NCBI RefSeq assembly: GCF_000378385.1
Contig: NZ_KB899662.1
Coordinates: 223,029-287,028, forward strand
Length of the DNA stretch: 64,000 bases
Direction: 5' to 3'
Source: Paenibacillus daejeonensis DSM 15491
GTDB taxonomy: Bacteria; Bacillota; Bacilli; Paenibacillales; Paenibacillaceae
This document shows positions 1 through 8,425 of this stretch, one piece after another; position 1 is the first letter of the stretch, and each line of letters starts with the position of its first letter. The notes beneath the pieces are model-generated. The model was not told the origin of the DNA, did no database searches, and saw only the letters and a program-made list of their open reading frames with translations. Position numbers and translations under genes: made by a program.

Positions 1-200
1 TCCCCGGCAAAATGATTCAGCTCCCAGACCGTAATCGGGTCGCCATTGACCTCAGCAACTACGACCGACCCCGCTGGCTCTCCCGCAACCCGGAGCGCAA
101 AACCTGCGCCTGCAAGCAAAAGAACCAAGGCCGTTAATGTCACCATCATCACAGGCGCAGTACGCCTCTTTCTTCCAGTGCTTTTTTGCAAAGCTCTCAT
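1..200 (-). CDS. SurA/PrsA-like foldase (peptidyl-prolyl isomerase), N-terminal fragment
   Basis: Only the first 66 codons lie in the window; the gene runs off the left edge. The visible part has a basic N-terminus (KSTGRKRR), one hydrophobic segment at about residues 18-37 that looks like a signal anchor, and then AEVNGDPITVWEL. The VNG-x-PIT pattern is typical of the start of a SurA N-terminal domain in extracytoplasmic foldases. By family it would help secreted proteins fold outside the membrane. The start is the first ATG after an in-frame stop; a GGAG abuts it, so the ribosome site is poorly spaced and GTG/ATG codons near residue 17 are possible alternatives. The catalytic domain is not visible, so the assignment is tentative. 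Confidence 0.55.
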   Translation of the reverse strand, partial: MRALQKSTGRKRRTAPVMMVTLTALVLLLAGAGFALRVAGEPAGSVVVAEVNGDPITVWELNHFAG

Positions 201-227
201 CTCCGGTTGGAATCATTATCAACAAGC

Positions 228-256
228 AGGGGGCCAGCCGCTTCCGGCGGCCCCCC
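228..256 (-). terminator. GC-rich hairpin after the first binding-protein gene
   Basis: AGGGGGCC pairs with GGCCCCCC around a CCG-cttc-CGG tip, just past the stop of the binding-protein gene on the minus strand. The run that follows is not a good T-tract, so termination may be incomplete and the foldase gene could receive read-through. Confidence 0.5.
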
Positions 257-263
257 CGACCTG

Positions 264-1964
264 CTACTTCATGTTCTGATACCACTCATTCGCTTCCTTC
301 GTTACATCGTTACCGCCAATGCTTTTCCACTCTTCGACGAAATTTTCGAAGTCCGTGATTGGCTTTTTGCCATAGATCATGTTGATGAACGTATCCGATT
401 CCAGCTTGATCAGAATTCCGTTCTTGGACTGCATCGCAGGTGTCGGCGAACCCGTGAATTGCTGGGCAATCGCCGAGCCGCTGTCCCAGCCGTCTACGAC
501 AATCTCTGCCGCCCGAAGCGTGTCAGGATTAGTCTGGGCCGCGCGTTTCTCTGCGGAGGTCTGCGGCTCTACGCCGCGGCTGATATTCGCCAGCATCTCC
601 AGATTGGTGAATGGATTCTTTGGATCAATCAGCACATATTTGGAGACGGATACTTTCTCTCCTGGAATATCATCCTCGGACACGGATACGGTACCGTCCG
701 GCAGGATCGTATAGTCATAGTCAAGCGCCCAGCCGTGCTCGAACTCACTATCCGGCTCATTCATGATACGGCCGAAAATCCGGTTCAGGTACAAGAACAG
801 TGCATCCACATGTTCAAAATCCTGCTTGACCAGCATACCGCCTCTGAGAAAGGTTGTGTCGCGGGAGGCTGATTTGCCATCCACGGTTGGCAGCGGGAAC
901 GGCTTCATATCTGCGCCTTCCACATTATTCTTCAGATCCGGAATCGGCCAGTTTGGCAGCCAGTAAGGCGCCACTACCATACCCACGCGACCTTGACCGA
1001 TCAATTCGGCAAGCTTGTTCTCATCATGCAGGCCTGCCTCCTTGGAGATAAACCCTTTGTTGAACCAATCGTTCAGACGCGTCAGACCGTCCTTCATCTC
1101 CGGCAGCGTTGAGCCATGTACGAGTTCGCCATCACGCTCCAGCCACTGGTACGGAATGGTGCCATAAGGACCGAATACCCATGTGCTCTCGCCGAGCCAG
1201 CCAGCGAACGGATTCGGATGGTTGCCGCCCGAGCCAAGACTCAGACCAAGCGGGATAGAATCAGCGTTAAGCTCCAGGAACGCCTGCATTACCGCTTCGA
1301 GGTCCTCGAAGGTTTCCGGCGCCTCCATATTTGCTGCTTCCAGCCAGTCGGTACGCACCCACAGAACGCCATTGTCATTGCCTGCATGGGCAAAGTTCGG
1401 CAGGGCCATCCGTTTGCCTTCGTGCGTCACCTGACTCCACATCAGCGGATGGGAATCGTAGACATCCTTTACGGCCTGCGAGGCATATGTTTCAAAGTCC
1501 TGTGTAATGTCCCGGTAGTGTCCAGATTGGATCAACTCATTGATGAGACCCATATCTTCGGTATTGATCACATCCGGAAGATCTTCCTTGGCCGTCAGCA
1601 TGAGCCGTACCTTGGTAGCGAATTGATCTCCAGGCGACTCCCAGAGATTTTTAAGCTCAATGCCAAGCTCTTCTCTGGCCCACTTCGTGTGTACGTTGTT
1701 CTCCAGATTTTCACCATTTTTGAATTTCAGCGTACCATCGGTCGCTTTTACCGTCGTAATGGTCACCGGCGGGTCAAACTTGTGCGTGCCGTTTTGAATG
1801 GCTTCCGCATTGGCATCCGTCTCTGCCGGTGGTGCCTCTGCCGAATTACCAGGCTCCGTCTGGCCTCCTGTTTGCTCCCCCGCATTGTTCGAGTTCGTCG
1901 AGCAAGCTGCCAGCGTGAAGACAAGCAGCGCTGCGAACATCAGTAGAATGGACTTTTTAACCAT
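264..1964 (-). CDS. ABC sugar transporter substrate-binding lipoprotein (family 1, LplA-like)
   Basis: 566 residues with a lipoprotein signal ending in LAAC at about residue 20, followed by a Ser/Asn/Gly/Pro-rich spacer and then a large periplasmic-binding-type fold. The length is that of the LplA/YtcQ-type proteins that feed oligosaccharides to LplB/YtcP permeases in Bacillota. It should be anchored outside the membrane and deliver sugar to the permeases at 5649-7676. It lies downstream of the HK/RR pair on the same strand, separated by 109 bp that contain a good cre-like site, so catabolite control is likely. A GGGAGG lies about 13 nt before the ATG. The substrate cannot be read from sequence. 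Confidence 0.88.
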   Translation of the reverse strand: MVKKSILLMFAALLVFTLAACSTNSNNAGEQTGGQTEPGNSAEAPPAETDANAEAIQNGTHKFDPPVTITTVKATDGTLKFKNGENLENNVHTKWAREELGIELKNLWESPGDQFATKVRLMLTAKEDLPDVINTEDMGLINELIQSGHYRDITQDFETYASQAVKDVYDSHPLMWSQVTHEGKRMALPNFAHAGNDNGVLWVRTDWLEAANMEAPETFEDLEAVMQAFLELNADSIPLGLSLGSGGNHPNPFAGWLGESTWVFGPYGTIPYQWLERDGELVHGSTLPEMKDGLTRLNDWFNKGFISKEAGLHDENKLAELIGQGRVGMVVAPYWLPNWPIPDLKNNVEGADMKPFPLPTVDGKSASRDTTFLRGGMLVKQDFEHVDALFLYLNRIFGRIMNEPDSEFEHGWALDYDYTILPDGTVSVSEDDIPGEKVSVSKYVLIDPKNPFTNLEMLANISRGVEPQTSAEKRAAQTNPDTLRAAEIVVDGWDSGSAIAQQFTGSPTPAMQSKNGILIKLESDTFINMIYGKKPITDFENFVEEWKSIGGNDVTKEANEWYQNMK

Positions 1965-2018
1965 GTGTCTAGGTGAACCTCCCTTGAATCTGCTGTATTG
2001 AGATGCAACTTAATCTTA

Positions 2019-2032
2019 TTACAGCGCTTACA
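2019..2032 (-). promoter_or_regulatory. cre-like catabolite-response site before the binding-protein gene
   Basis: On the minus strand the site reads TGTAAGCGCTGTAA, 13 of 14 positions matching the CcpA consensus TGWAANCGNTNWCA. It sits between the regulator gene and the binding-protein gene, about 55 bp before the latter's start, which suits CcpA repression when preferred sugars are present. Confidence 0.6.
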
Positions 2033-2073
2033 GCTGGGTAAGAGATAAAGTTTTAAGATCGTATAGCAATTTG

Positions 2074-3687
2074 TTAAGATTCCGCCTGGTTACGTTCCCG
2101 GTATTCGTTCGGCGTCATCCGGTAGTGATACTTGAACAGTTTGCTGAAATACGGCGGGTTCTGAAAGCCCAACATACTGGACAGCTCATAAATTTTGATG
2201 TCCGTCGTCCGCAGCAGTACGCTCGCCTTCTCCATGCGGTACCGCATAATAAAATCGCTAATATTCTCTTTGGTCTCCTGCTTGTAGAGGGAGGAGAGAT
2301 AGGCCGGGTGCAGTCCAACATGATCGGCAATCGCCTGCAGCGAGACATCCCGCGCAATCTGATCTTCGATAAATCGGTGAATCTTGGAGATGAGCTGACT
2401 CTTGTTATCCTTGAACTCTCGTCCTCCCGCAGTCGTCACATTGCGGAGCGCCATCTCCGCCCACTCCATCACATGATCCAGCCGGCTGAACACGCCCTGC
2501 TCTGCTGCGATATCGGCCTCAAACCCTGTCAGCTCCATCAGTGTTTTGCCTTGTTGATGTGCCAGATACAGAAAAGCATTCATCAGCGTATAGACCACTT
2601 CACTAATATGTTCTTCCGTATCCAGCTTCTTGGCACGCATTTCTTCAAACAGCGCAGCCAGCTTCTGACTGGCCTCCGGCCAGCGCCTTGCTTCGAGCAG
2701 CTGCTGAAAGCTCGGCGGGGCATACAGAGAGTCCAATGACCGGGATTGCGTCCGAGCTTCCTCCGAACGAACTACGATTCCACGGTCGCTGCGGGGGATT
2801 TTGCGGAAGGCATTGAGAGAACGCCGGTATTGGTCAACCAATTCACCTGGGAAGGACCGCGTCTCTCCGATTAGGACAGAAATCTCCCCCTTGAGGAAGG
2901 CTGCTACCTTCAAAATCAACTCATGCGCCAGCTTCTCCAACTGTTTGCTCTCTTCTGCCAGTGCAGGCTGGGTCCGGTTCTTGTTCTGCATCAGCAGACA
3001 CAGATACCCGTTGGCATCTGTATATAACCATATCTCATACTGGCTGCCCAGCAATTCAGCGGCAATGTTGCCGACCGCGAAGGTATAGAGCGAGGATTCA
3101 TGGATGGATGCCGAGTCGTCGAGCCGGACCAGCATCAGTGTGCTGGCGGCGCCGGGTTCAAAAGACAGCTGATACTCCCGCATCCGCTCAGCCAGCACAG
3201 CTTGCGGCAAGCGCATTCCGCCTAACAAATCCCCCAGCAGGTTTGAGCGCAGCAAAGGCAGATGGGCATGCAGAGTCTGCCTCGCCCGCTCAAACGAGCC
3301 AATGCGATCCCATTCCTGCTCCTGTAGCATTTTGACCCGCGCCACTTCGGCCATGAGCTCTTCATCCGACACCGGCTTGAGCAGATAATTGGCTGTCCCG
3401 TAGACGATCGCTTGCTTGGCATATTCAAACTCTCCGTAGCCCGACAGCAGAATACACTTGGTCAGCGGGTGATGCTCCTGCACGTACTTGCATAACTGCA
3501 ATCCATCCATCCCCGGCATCCGGATATCTGTCACGACAATGTCGATCGCCAAGCTTTCGATTAGCTCCACCGCTTCCAGGCCCGTTGTCGCCTGATAGAC
3601 CTGCTCGATGCCGATCGCCCCCCAATCATTGGCCACCATGCTCTTCAGGATTACCGGTTCATCATCAACAAATAAAAGTCGGCTCAT
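2074..3687 (-). CDS. YesN-type response regulator with AraC DNA-binding domain
   Basis: 537 residues. The receiver domain (about 1-120) has the acidic pair DDE at 8-10, the phospho-acceptor Asp54 in VVTDIRMP, and Lys104 in YLLKP. A long middle region follows, then a C-terminal AraC-type double helix-turn-helix (about 430-535) with the usual GFQNPPYFSKLFK recognition segment. The gene begins 23 bp inside the end of the histidine-kinase gene, so the two are translationally coupled. By family it activates the neighbouring sugar importer when phosphorylated. Confidence 0.92.
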   Translation of the reverse strand: MSRLLFVDDEPVILKSMVANDWGAIGIEQVYQATTGLEAVELIESLAIDIVVTDIRMPGMDGLQLCKYVQEHHPLTKCILLSGYGEFEYAKQAIVYGTANYLLKPVSDEELMAEVARVKMLQEQEWDRIGSFERARQTLHAHLPLLRSNLLGDLLGGMRLPQAVLAERMREYQLSFEPGAASTLMLVRLDDSASIHESSLYTFAVGNIAAELLGSQYEIWLYTDANGYLCLLMQNKNRTQPALAEESKQLEKLAHELILKVAAFLKGEISVLIGETRSFPGELVDQYRRSLNAFRKIPRSDRGIVVRSEEARTQSRSLDSLYAPPSFQQLLEARRWPEASQKLAALFEEMRAKKLDTEEHISEVVYTLMNAFLYLAHQQGKTLMELTGFEADIAAEQGVFSRLDHVMEWAEMALRNVTTAGGREFKDNKSQLISKIHRFIEDQIARDVSLQAIADHVGLHPAYLSSLYKQETKENISDFIMRYRMEKASVLLRTTDIKIYELSSMLGFQNPPYFSKLFKYHYRMTPNEYRERNQAES

Positions 3688-5431
3688 AGCTATTCTCCTT
3701 TGTGTCTGCTCCTAGTTCTGTTTTCCAGCGCAACGAGATGGACATCCCCTTTAATGTTTCCGAACGCTCAATCGTCACGCCAGCTCCTTCGCCGTATCGA
3801 ACCTTCAATCGCTGGTGAACGTTCCATAGCCCACAGCCGGTTTCCTCGCTCATCGGCAGCTCCAGCTGTTGTCTATAGTCAGCAATCGCGTGTTCAGTCA
3901 TGCCTACGCCGCTGTCTTCGACCTGCAGGATGGTCCATCCCGCCTCTCTCCGTCCCCGGACGACGACAAGTCCCGGACCGGGCTTCGGCTCGACGCCATG
4001 CATAATCGCATTCTCGACCACCGGTTGAACAATGAGACGCATGACCGGCTCCCCCAGCATGTCCTCCGGCACCTCGATACGGTAATCCACCCGCTCCAGC
4101 CGGTACGTATAAATCTGCAGGTAGTGCTGGACAAGATTCATCTCTTCTTGAAGCGTTGCCTTTTGATTCTCCACTCGCGTCGTGTACCGATAATAGCCCC
4201 CAAGATGATAAGCCATATCCTTGATCGTTTTCGTTTCGCCCGCTTTGGCGCAGGCCGCGATGAACGAGAGACAGTTGTAGAGGAAATGGGGATTGATCTG
4301 GGATTGCAGCTGCTTGAGCGTGGCCAGTCGGGAGCGGTTCTGCTCCTCATACACATTTTGAACCAGATGCTGAATTTCCCGGCCCATGTCGTTAAACCGG
4401 TGCATCATGTAATCAAATTCATTATGAAACCGCTGCTGGATCCGATACCCGTAGTCCCCTATTTCGAACTGCTTGAGGCCTTTAATCAAGGTAGACAACG
4501 GCTTCTGCACATGCAGATAGAGCAGGTAGGAAGCGCAAAAACCGAGCACCACCAATACCAGCATGCTGATGTAGAACAGGTTGCGGCTCTGGATAATCGG
4601 AGCGTGAAACTGCTCCAGCGGCACATAATCCACCAGCCAGGCACCGAGATGCGGCACAGGTGCGTAGCTTAGATAGACCTCTTTGCCATCCACCGTCATA
4701 TTGTGGTTGCCGATCCCTTCCAGCCCCTCTGCCAACAGGCTGGAACCGAGCTCGGCATAGTTAGCGTCGTTGGCACCCGTATCCGAGAAGACCTCTCCGG
4801 ATTCAGTCATCAGGAAGCTGTGACCGGGATTTTCGGTGTTGTACTGACGCAGCATTTGGCGGACATTATCAATTCCGAAACGTACTTCGAATACCGCATT
4901 TACCGAATCCGGCTGGTCTTTGGAGAGATAAGGATCCCAGATCAACATCTGGTAGTAGGCATCTTGTGCCTGAGAGCCGGCCTGAAATTCCCACACGCCG
5001 TTATCGGATTGCTCCAGTACGGTCGGGTCATAGCTGCTGCCCAGGGTGGTGGAGATACGGGTCTGGATATCGGGGATATAGACGGAGAGCTCATTGGACC
5101 AATGGCTGGAGAAGCTCTGCAGATAGAGCTTTTCTTTGACCAGCGACTGGTATTCAATCATCCGCAGATAGTCCTTCCGGAGAATACTGAGATACAGGTC
5201 CAGAATCGAAGAGTCCCGTGCGAGCACGTTGGAGGACAGCGACAGCCGCTCCACATTGGATTTAATCTGGCTTTGGAGGAAGAGCAGCTGGCTCTCCTTG
5301 TAGGCTTTCATCTGCGAGTCAATCACCTGCACGCTGGATGTACTGAAATACGTGTACAGGATGACCGTAGGAATGAGCAAGATGAGAATAACGCCGTTAA
5401 TCTTAAAAAAAATCGGTCTGCTCCGCTTCAA
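3665..5431 (-). CDS. YesM-type sensor histidine kinase
   Basis: 588 residues. Transmembrane segment at about 12-30, a large extracellular sensor (about 31-280), a second transmembrane segment (about 285-308), a HAMP linker, and a His_kinase/HATPase core. The phospho-accepting histidine is His382 in NPHFLYN; the N-box VVENAIMHG and the G-box DSGVGM are visible. By family it senses extracellular sugar, perhaps through the neighbouring binding protein, and phosphorylates the overlapping YesN-type regulator. It is transcribed away from the two permease genes, with about 217 bp between them. Confidence 0.92.
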   Translation of the reverse strand: MKRSRPIFFKINGVILILLIPTVILYTYFSTSSVQVIDSQMKAYKESQLLFLQSQIKSNVERLSLSSNVLARDSSILDLYLSILRKDYLRMIEYQSLVKEKLYLQSFSSHWSNELSVYIPDIQTRISTTLGSSYDPTVLEQSDNGVWEFQAGSQAQDAYYQMLIWDPYLSKDQPDSVNAVFEVRFGIDNVRQMLRQYNTENPGHSFLMTESGEVFSDTGANDANYAELGSSLLAEGLEGIGNHNMTVDGKEVYLSYAPVPHLGAWLVDYVPLEQFHAPIIQSRNLFYISMLVLVVLGFCASYLLYLHVQKPLSTLIKGLKQFEIGDYGYRIQQRFHNEFDYMMHRFNDMGREIQHLVQNVYEEQNRSRLATLKQLQSQINPHFLYNCLSFIAACAKAGETKTIKDMAYHLGGYYRYTTRVENQKATLQEEMNLVQHYLQIYTYRLERVDYRIEVPEDMLGEPVMRLIVQPVVENAIMHGVEPKPGPGLVVVRGRREAGWTILQVEDSGVGMTEHAIADYRQQLELPMSEETGCGLWNVHQRLKVRYGEGAGVTIERSETLKGMSISLRWKTELGADTKENSYEPTFIC

Positions 5432-5471
5432 CTGTGGTTCCCCCTAAAATTTATATGCAAAATTTTATATT

Positions 5472-5513
5472 CCGGTTTTCAGAACCGAGAAGGTTGGAAG
5501 TTATCAAAACCGG
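5472..5513. repeat. Minimal copy of dispersed element B
   Basis: An 8-bp inverted pair CCGGTTTT / AAAACCGG encloses 26 bp starting CAGAACCGAGAAGGTTGGA and ending TTATC. The inner start matches the conserved left end of the larger B elements (near 12.0, 32.5, 32.7 and 53.7 kb). It lies in the divergent promoter region between the kinase gene and the permease gene. Confidence 0.5.
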
Positions 5514-5648
5514 ACTTCTTAAGAAAGTGATAGTGACCTTTAGGATGTGCTGTATACAAAGCCAAACCCAATGACCTACAATTTTTTCATACCGCTCAGG
5601 CCGTGTCAGCGGCCGGACGCAGCAAAACCGATCAGGAGGCAGTCCCCC

Positions 5649-6593
5649 ATGAAGAATACCGACATTATATCATCACCTGCACGTTCGTCAACTGGACGCA
5701 CCAGCAAAAATCCGTTTCGTAAAACGTGGCGGCTTCATATCCTGCTGCTGCCCGCTGTCCTTCTAGCCATCATCTTCAAATACGCCCCGATGCCGGGAAT
5801 TGTAATGGCTTTTCAGGACTTCAAGCCTTGGCTGGGCATCAGTCAATCGCCGTGGGTCGGCTGGGATAACTTCCAGCTCATGTTCACCCTTCGGGGTACG
5901 GTGCAAGTTATCTGGAATACGCTCATCATCTCGGTCATGAAGATCATCTTTGGACTGGCGGTCCCTGTATTGTTTGCGCTGATGCTCAATGAGGTCCGCA
6001 ACATGGGGATGAAGCGCTCCATTCAAACCATGGTCTACTTGCCCCACTTCATGTCCTGGGTTATCCTCGGCGGCATCCTGCTCGATCTTCTTTCGCTTGA
6101 TGGCATTGTAAACCGCTTTCTGGTGATGGTGAATTTGGATCCTGTGATGTTCCTCGGAGAGGGCGACTGGTTCCGTACCACCGTTATCGTCAGTGACCTG
6201 TGGAAGGAATTCGGCTTCTCGGCCATCGTCTTCTTGGCGGCACTCTCGGGCATCAATCCGGATTTGTACGAGGCTGCTGAAATCGATGGGGCCGGCCGGA
6301 TGCAGCAGACGATCCACATCACTCTGCCATCCCTATTGCCGATGATGGTCGTGGTTTTCACCCTGTCGCTAGGCAATATGCTGAACGCCAATTTCGACCA
6401 GATCTTCAATCTGATCAATCCCTTGGTACTGGAAAAAGGCGATATTATCGACACCTTCGTGTTCCGCTCGTTCCAGGACGGACAATACAGTCTTGCGACG
6501 ACGGTTGGCTTGTTCAAGTCGGCGATTGGCTTCATTCTCATCAGTGGCGGCTATTATGTGGCGTATCGGTGGGCGAATTATCGGATTTTCTAA
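5649..6593 (+). CDS. ABC sugar transporter permease (LplB-like)
   Basis: 314 residues from the ATG that follows AGGAGG at 5634-5639; the frame is open further upstream but without a ribosome site. Six predicted membrane helices and the cytoplasmic EAA loop YEAAEIDGAGRMQQT, which docks the ATPase, identify a binding-protein-dependent sugar permease. It pairs with the second permease at 6798. No ATPase is encoded nearby, as is usual for importers served by a shared MsmX-type ATPase. The substrate should match that of the lipoprotein at 264-1964. Confidence 0.9.
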   Translation: MKNTDIISSPARSSTGRTSKNPFRKTWRLHILLLPAVLLAIIFKYAPMPGIVMAFQDFKPWLGISQSPWVGWDNFQLMFTLRGTVQVIWNTLIISVMKIIFGLAVPVLFALMLNEVRNMGMKRSIQTMVYLPHFMSWVILGGILLDLLSLDGIVNRFLVMVNLDPVMFLGEGDWFRTTVIVSDLWKEFGFSAIVFLAALSGINPDLYEAAEIDGAGRMQQTIHITLPSLLPMMVVVFTLSLGNMLNANFDQIFNLINPLVLEKGDIIDTFVFRSFQDGQYSLATTVGLFKSAIGFILISGGYYVAYRWANYRIF

Positions 6594-6633
6594 AAGCGAG
6601 TTAACCCTGAAGGTCGCTCCAGAAAAGAGGGGG

Positions 6634-6710
6634 CTTCCGATCGCTGTTGTCTCCAGATTTCTTGATTATTTACCCCTGTAGGGGGTGAAATCCGGAGACA
6701 AAGGCGAGCA
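6634..6710 (+). repeat. Dispersed palindromic element A, copy 1
   Basis: Outer stem TTGTCTCCAGATTT / AAATCCGGAGACAA with an inner stem ACCCC-tgta-GGGGT. It lies in the 204-bp gap between the two permease genes, so it is probably transcribed with them and could act on RNA stability or differential expression. Related copies occur at 10936 and 31567. Confidence 0.65.
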
Positions 6711-6797
6711 TTTCATTTCTCCAACCTCCCTCTTCTCTTCCGCTAACCTTATGCATGCTCATCGCGCTTTTAAGTTTTTTAACAACGGAGGTAGACC

Positions 6798-7676
6798 ATG
6801 TATCACAAGAACCCATCGTACAAGGTGTTTTATTATTTCAATCTGGCTCTGCTGATCGTCGTATCGATTTTATGTATCCTGCCGATGATTCATATTTTCG
6901 CCGTGTCCCTGAGTGGCAAGTCCGCGGCGGAGTCCAATCTGGTGACATTCTTCCCGATTGATTTCAATCTGGAGAGCTATGCCCGAACGTTTGAGAACGA
7001 TAATTTTACAAATGCCATTTGGATATCGGTGATGCGTGCCATTATCGGAACGGTCTTAAGTATGGCAGTAACCGTGATGGCTGCCTTTTCCTTGTCCCGG
7101 AGCAGCGTCGAGTTCAAGGCTCGTGTATTCTATGTCTGGTTTTTCCTGGTTATCATGATTTTTGATGCCGGGCTTGTGCCCAACTACCTGCTGATCCAGC
7201 AGCTAGGACTGGTCAATTCGTTTTGGGTGCTGATTCTACCCGGACTGGTGAATGTCTGGAATATGATTTTGATGATGAACTTTTTCCGGGTACTCCCCAA
7301 GGAACTGGACGAGGCTGCCATTGTAGACGGCGCGTCTACCTTCCGCATCCTGTTCTCCGTCTACCTGCCAATCTCGCTGCCCGCGATCGCTACGATCTCG
7401 TTGTTCACGATGGTCGGGCACTGGAATAGCTGGTTTGATGGTATGCTATACCTGCGCTCTCAGGATCAATGGCCGCTAGCGACGCTGCTACAAACTATTG
7501 TCGTTGTGCAGGACTTCAGCAAAACCGGCATCACACCAGAGGATATGGCTATGCTCTCCAACCGCAGTGTCAAATCGGCTCAAATCTTTATTGCCATGCT
7601 GCCGATCCTAGCCGTGTATCCATTCCTGCAGCGCTTCTTCGTCAAAGGAATCGTACTGGGCGCGGTGAAGGAGTAA
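6798..7676 (+). CDS. ABC sugar transporter permease (LplC/YtcP-like)
   Basis: 292 residues, ATG preceded by AACGGAGG. Six membrane helices are predictable and the EAA loop reads DEAAIVDGASTFRILF. The C-terminus FVKGIVLGAVKE is the typical ending of this subfamily (KGI-x-xG-x-VKG/E). It is the second half of the importer with the 5649 permease. A palindromic element sits between the two genes, and a large inverted-repeat cluster follows the stop. Confidence 0.9.
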   Translation: MYHKNPSYKVFYYFNLALLIVVSILCILPMIHIFAVSLSGKSAAESNLVTFFPIDFNLESYARTFENDNFTNAIWISVMRAIIGTVLSMAVTVMAAFSLSRSSVEFKARVFYVWFFLVIMIFDAGLVPNYLLIQQLGLVNSFWVLILPGLVNVWNMILMMNFFRVLPKELDEAAIVDGASTFRILFSVYLPISLPAIATISLFTMVGHWNSWFDGMLYLRSQDQWPLATLLQTIVVVQDFSKTGITPEDMAMLSNRSVKSAQIFIAMLPILAVYPFLQRFFVKGIVLGAVKE

Positions 7677-7800
7677 ATGCTACACTGAGGTCATCCGGGC
7701 AGATGCGGATAGGTGCCGGGTAGGTGCCGGTAGGCGCCGGATGCAGGATAGGCTCCACACCTGCTCGACCCCTGCTTGGCCCACCCGGGACAATTTGCTG

Positions 7801-7984
7801 TAACGGCCATATAGGCGCTTATTCCGCCTTTTTTGAGGGGTTGGCGCTTCTAACGGCCACAGGTGCAGTTATTGTCACCATAACCTAGAGAAAACATTGT
7901 TTTTACGCACAATAGCGGACTATATGGCCGTTACAATTCCCCAGTGCCAATTTCGAACGAAATAGCGGCTGTGGTGGCCGTTAG
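7801..7984. repeat. Two direct plus two inverted copies of a TAACGGCCA repeat (element D)
   Basis: Cores begin at 7801 and 7851 (TAACGGCCA...TTATT) and, inverted, at 7911 and about 7961 (AATAGCGG...GGCCGTTA). The spacing is 50 bp in both pairs. Copy 1 (ATATAG) best matches copy 3 (CTATAT), and copy 2 (CACAG) best matches copy 4 (CTGTGG), giving an interleaved A-B-A'-B' order. The 7677-8425 gap has no convincing gene. Confidence 0.7.
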
Positions 7985-8276
7985 AATTCCAAGTTAGAGT
8001 TAGGGGCAAGAAGCACCAAAGGAAACGCTCCCCCTCGACGGTTCAGCGATAAATGAGCAAAGCGAACGTGGCGTGTAGCGGAGGACGGATGAAGAAAACT
8101 GCTAATCCTCCATAATAACTTTCTAGTAGATGATTCGGGTGCACCCCCGTTCCCATTGCTTCCTTAGACACCTACGGAGTCTTCGACCAATCCGTAGGTC
8201 AAATTGCTCACAGTGGTATTTCACTGCTACTAAGCACTCAATCGCTTCCGGAGAGGAAAACATTCTTGTGCACACC
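7985..8276. other. Non-coding gap with small stem-loops
   Basis: No supported gene. Short stems are visible, such as CTACGGA / TCCGTAG near 8172-8194 and CAGTG / CACTG near 8210-8226, leading into the strong hairpin at 8277. This could be a small transcribed structured RNA or a decayed leader; no ribosome site or conserved leader core was recognised. Confidence 0.3.
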
Positions 8277-8324
8277 AAAAAGGGACCTCGATTTCCACGC
8301 AACGTGGTTATTGAGGTCCCTTTT
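8277..8324. terminator. Strong bidirectional hairpin
   Basis: AAAAAGGGACCTC pairs with GAGGTCCCTTTT, with an inner CCACG / CGTGG stem. It can terminate transcription coming from either side: the plus-strand repeat region or the minus-strand FAD oxidoreductase gene. A second stem (CCAGAGTC / GGACTCTGG) follows at about 8330-8361. Confidence 0.65.
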
Positions 8325-8425
8325 GGGACCAGAGTCTGAAGTCTGACGTTTGGACTCTGGAATTTGGAATCTGAATCCGCTCATGTTCAGCGGTGTTCGA
8401 TTCGCTAGGGATTCATTCTTGCTAT

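Noticed and set aside
8277..8324. T-box leader
   Set aside because: The TGGNACCGCG antiterminator core and a recognisable specifier stem are missing, and no amino-acid gene follows on the plus strand.
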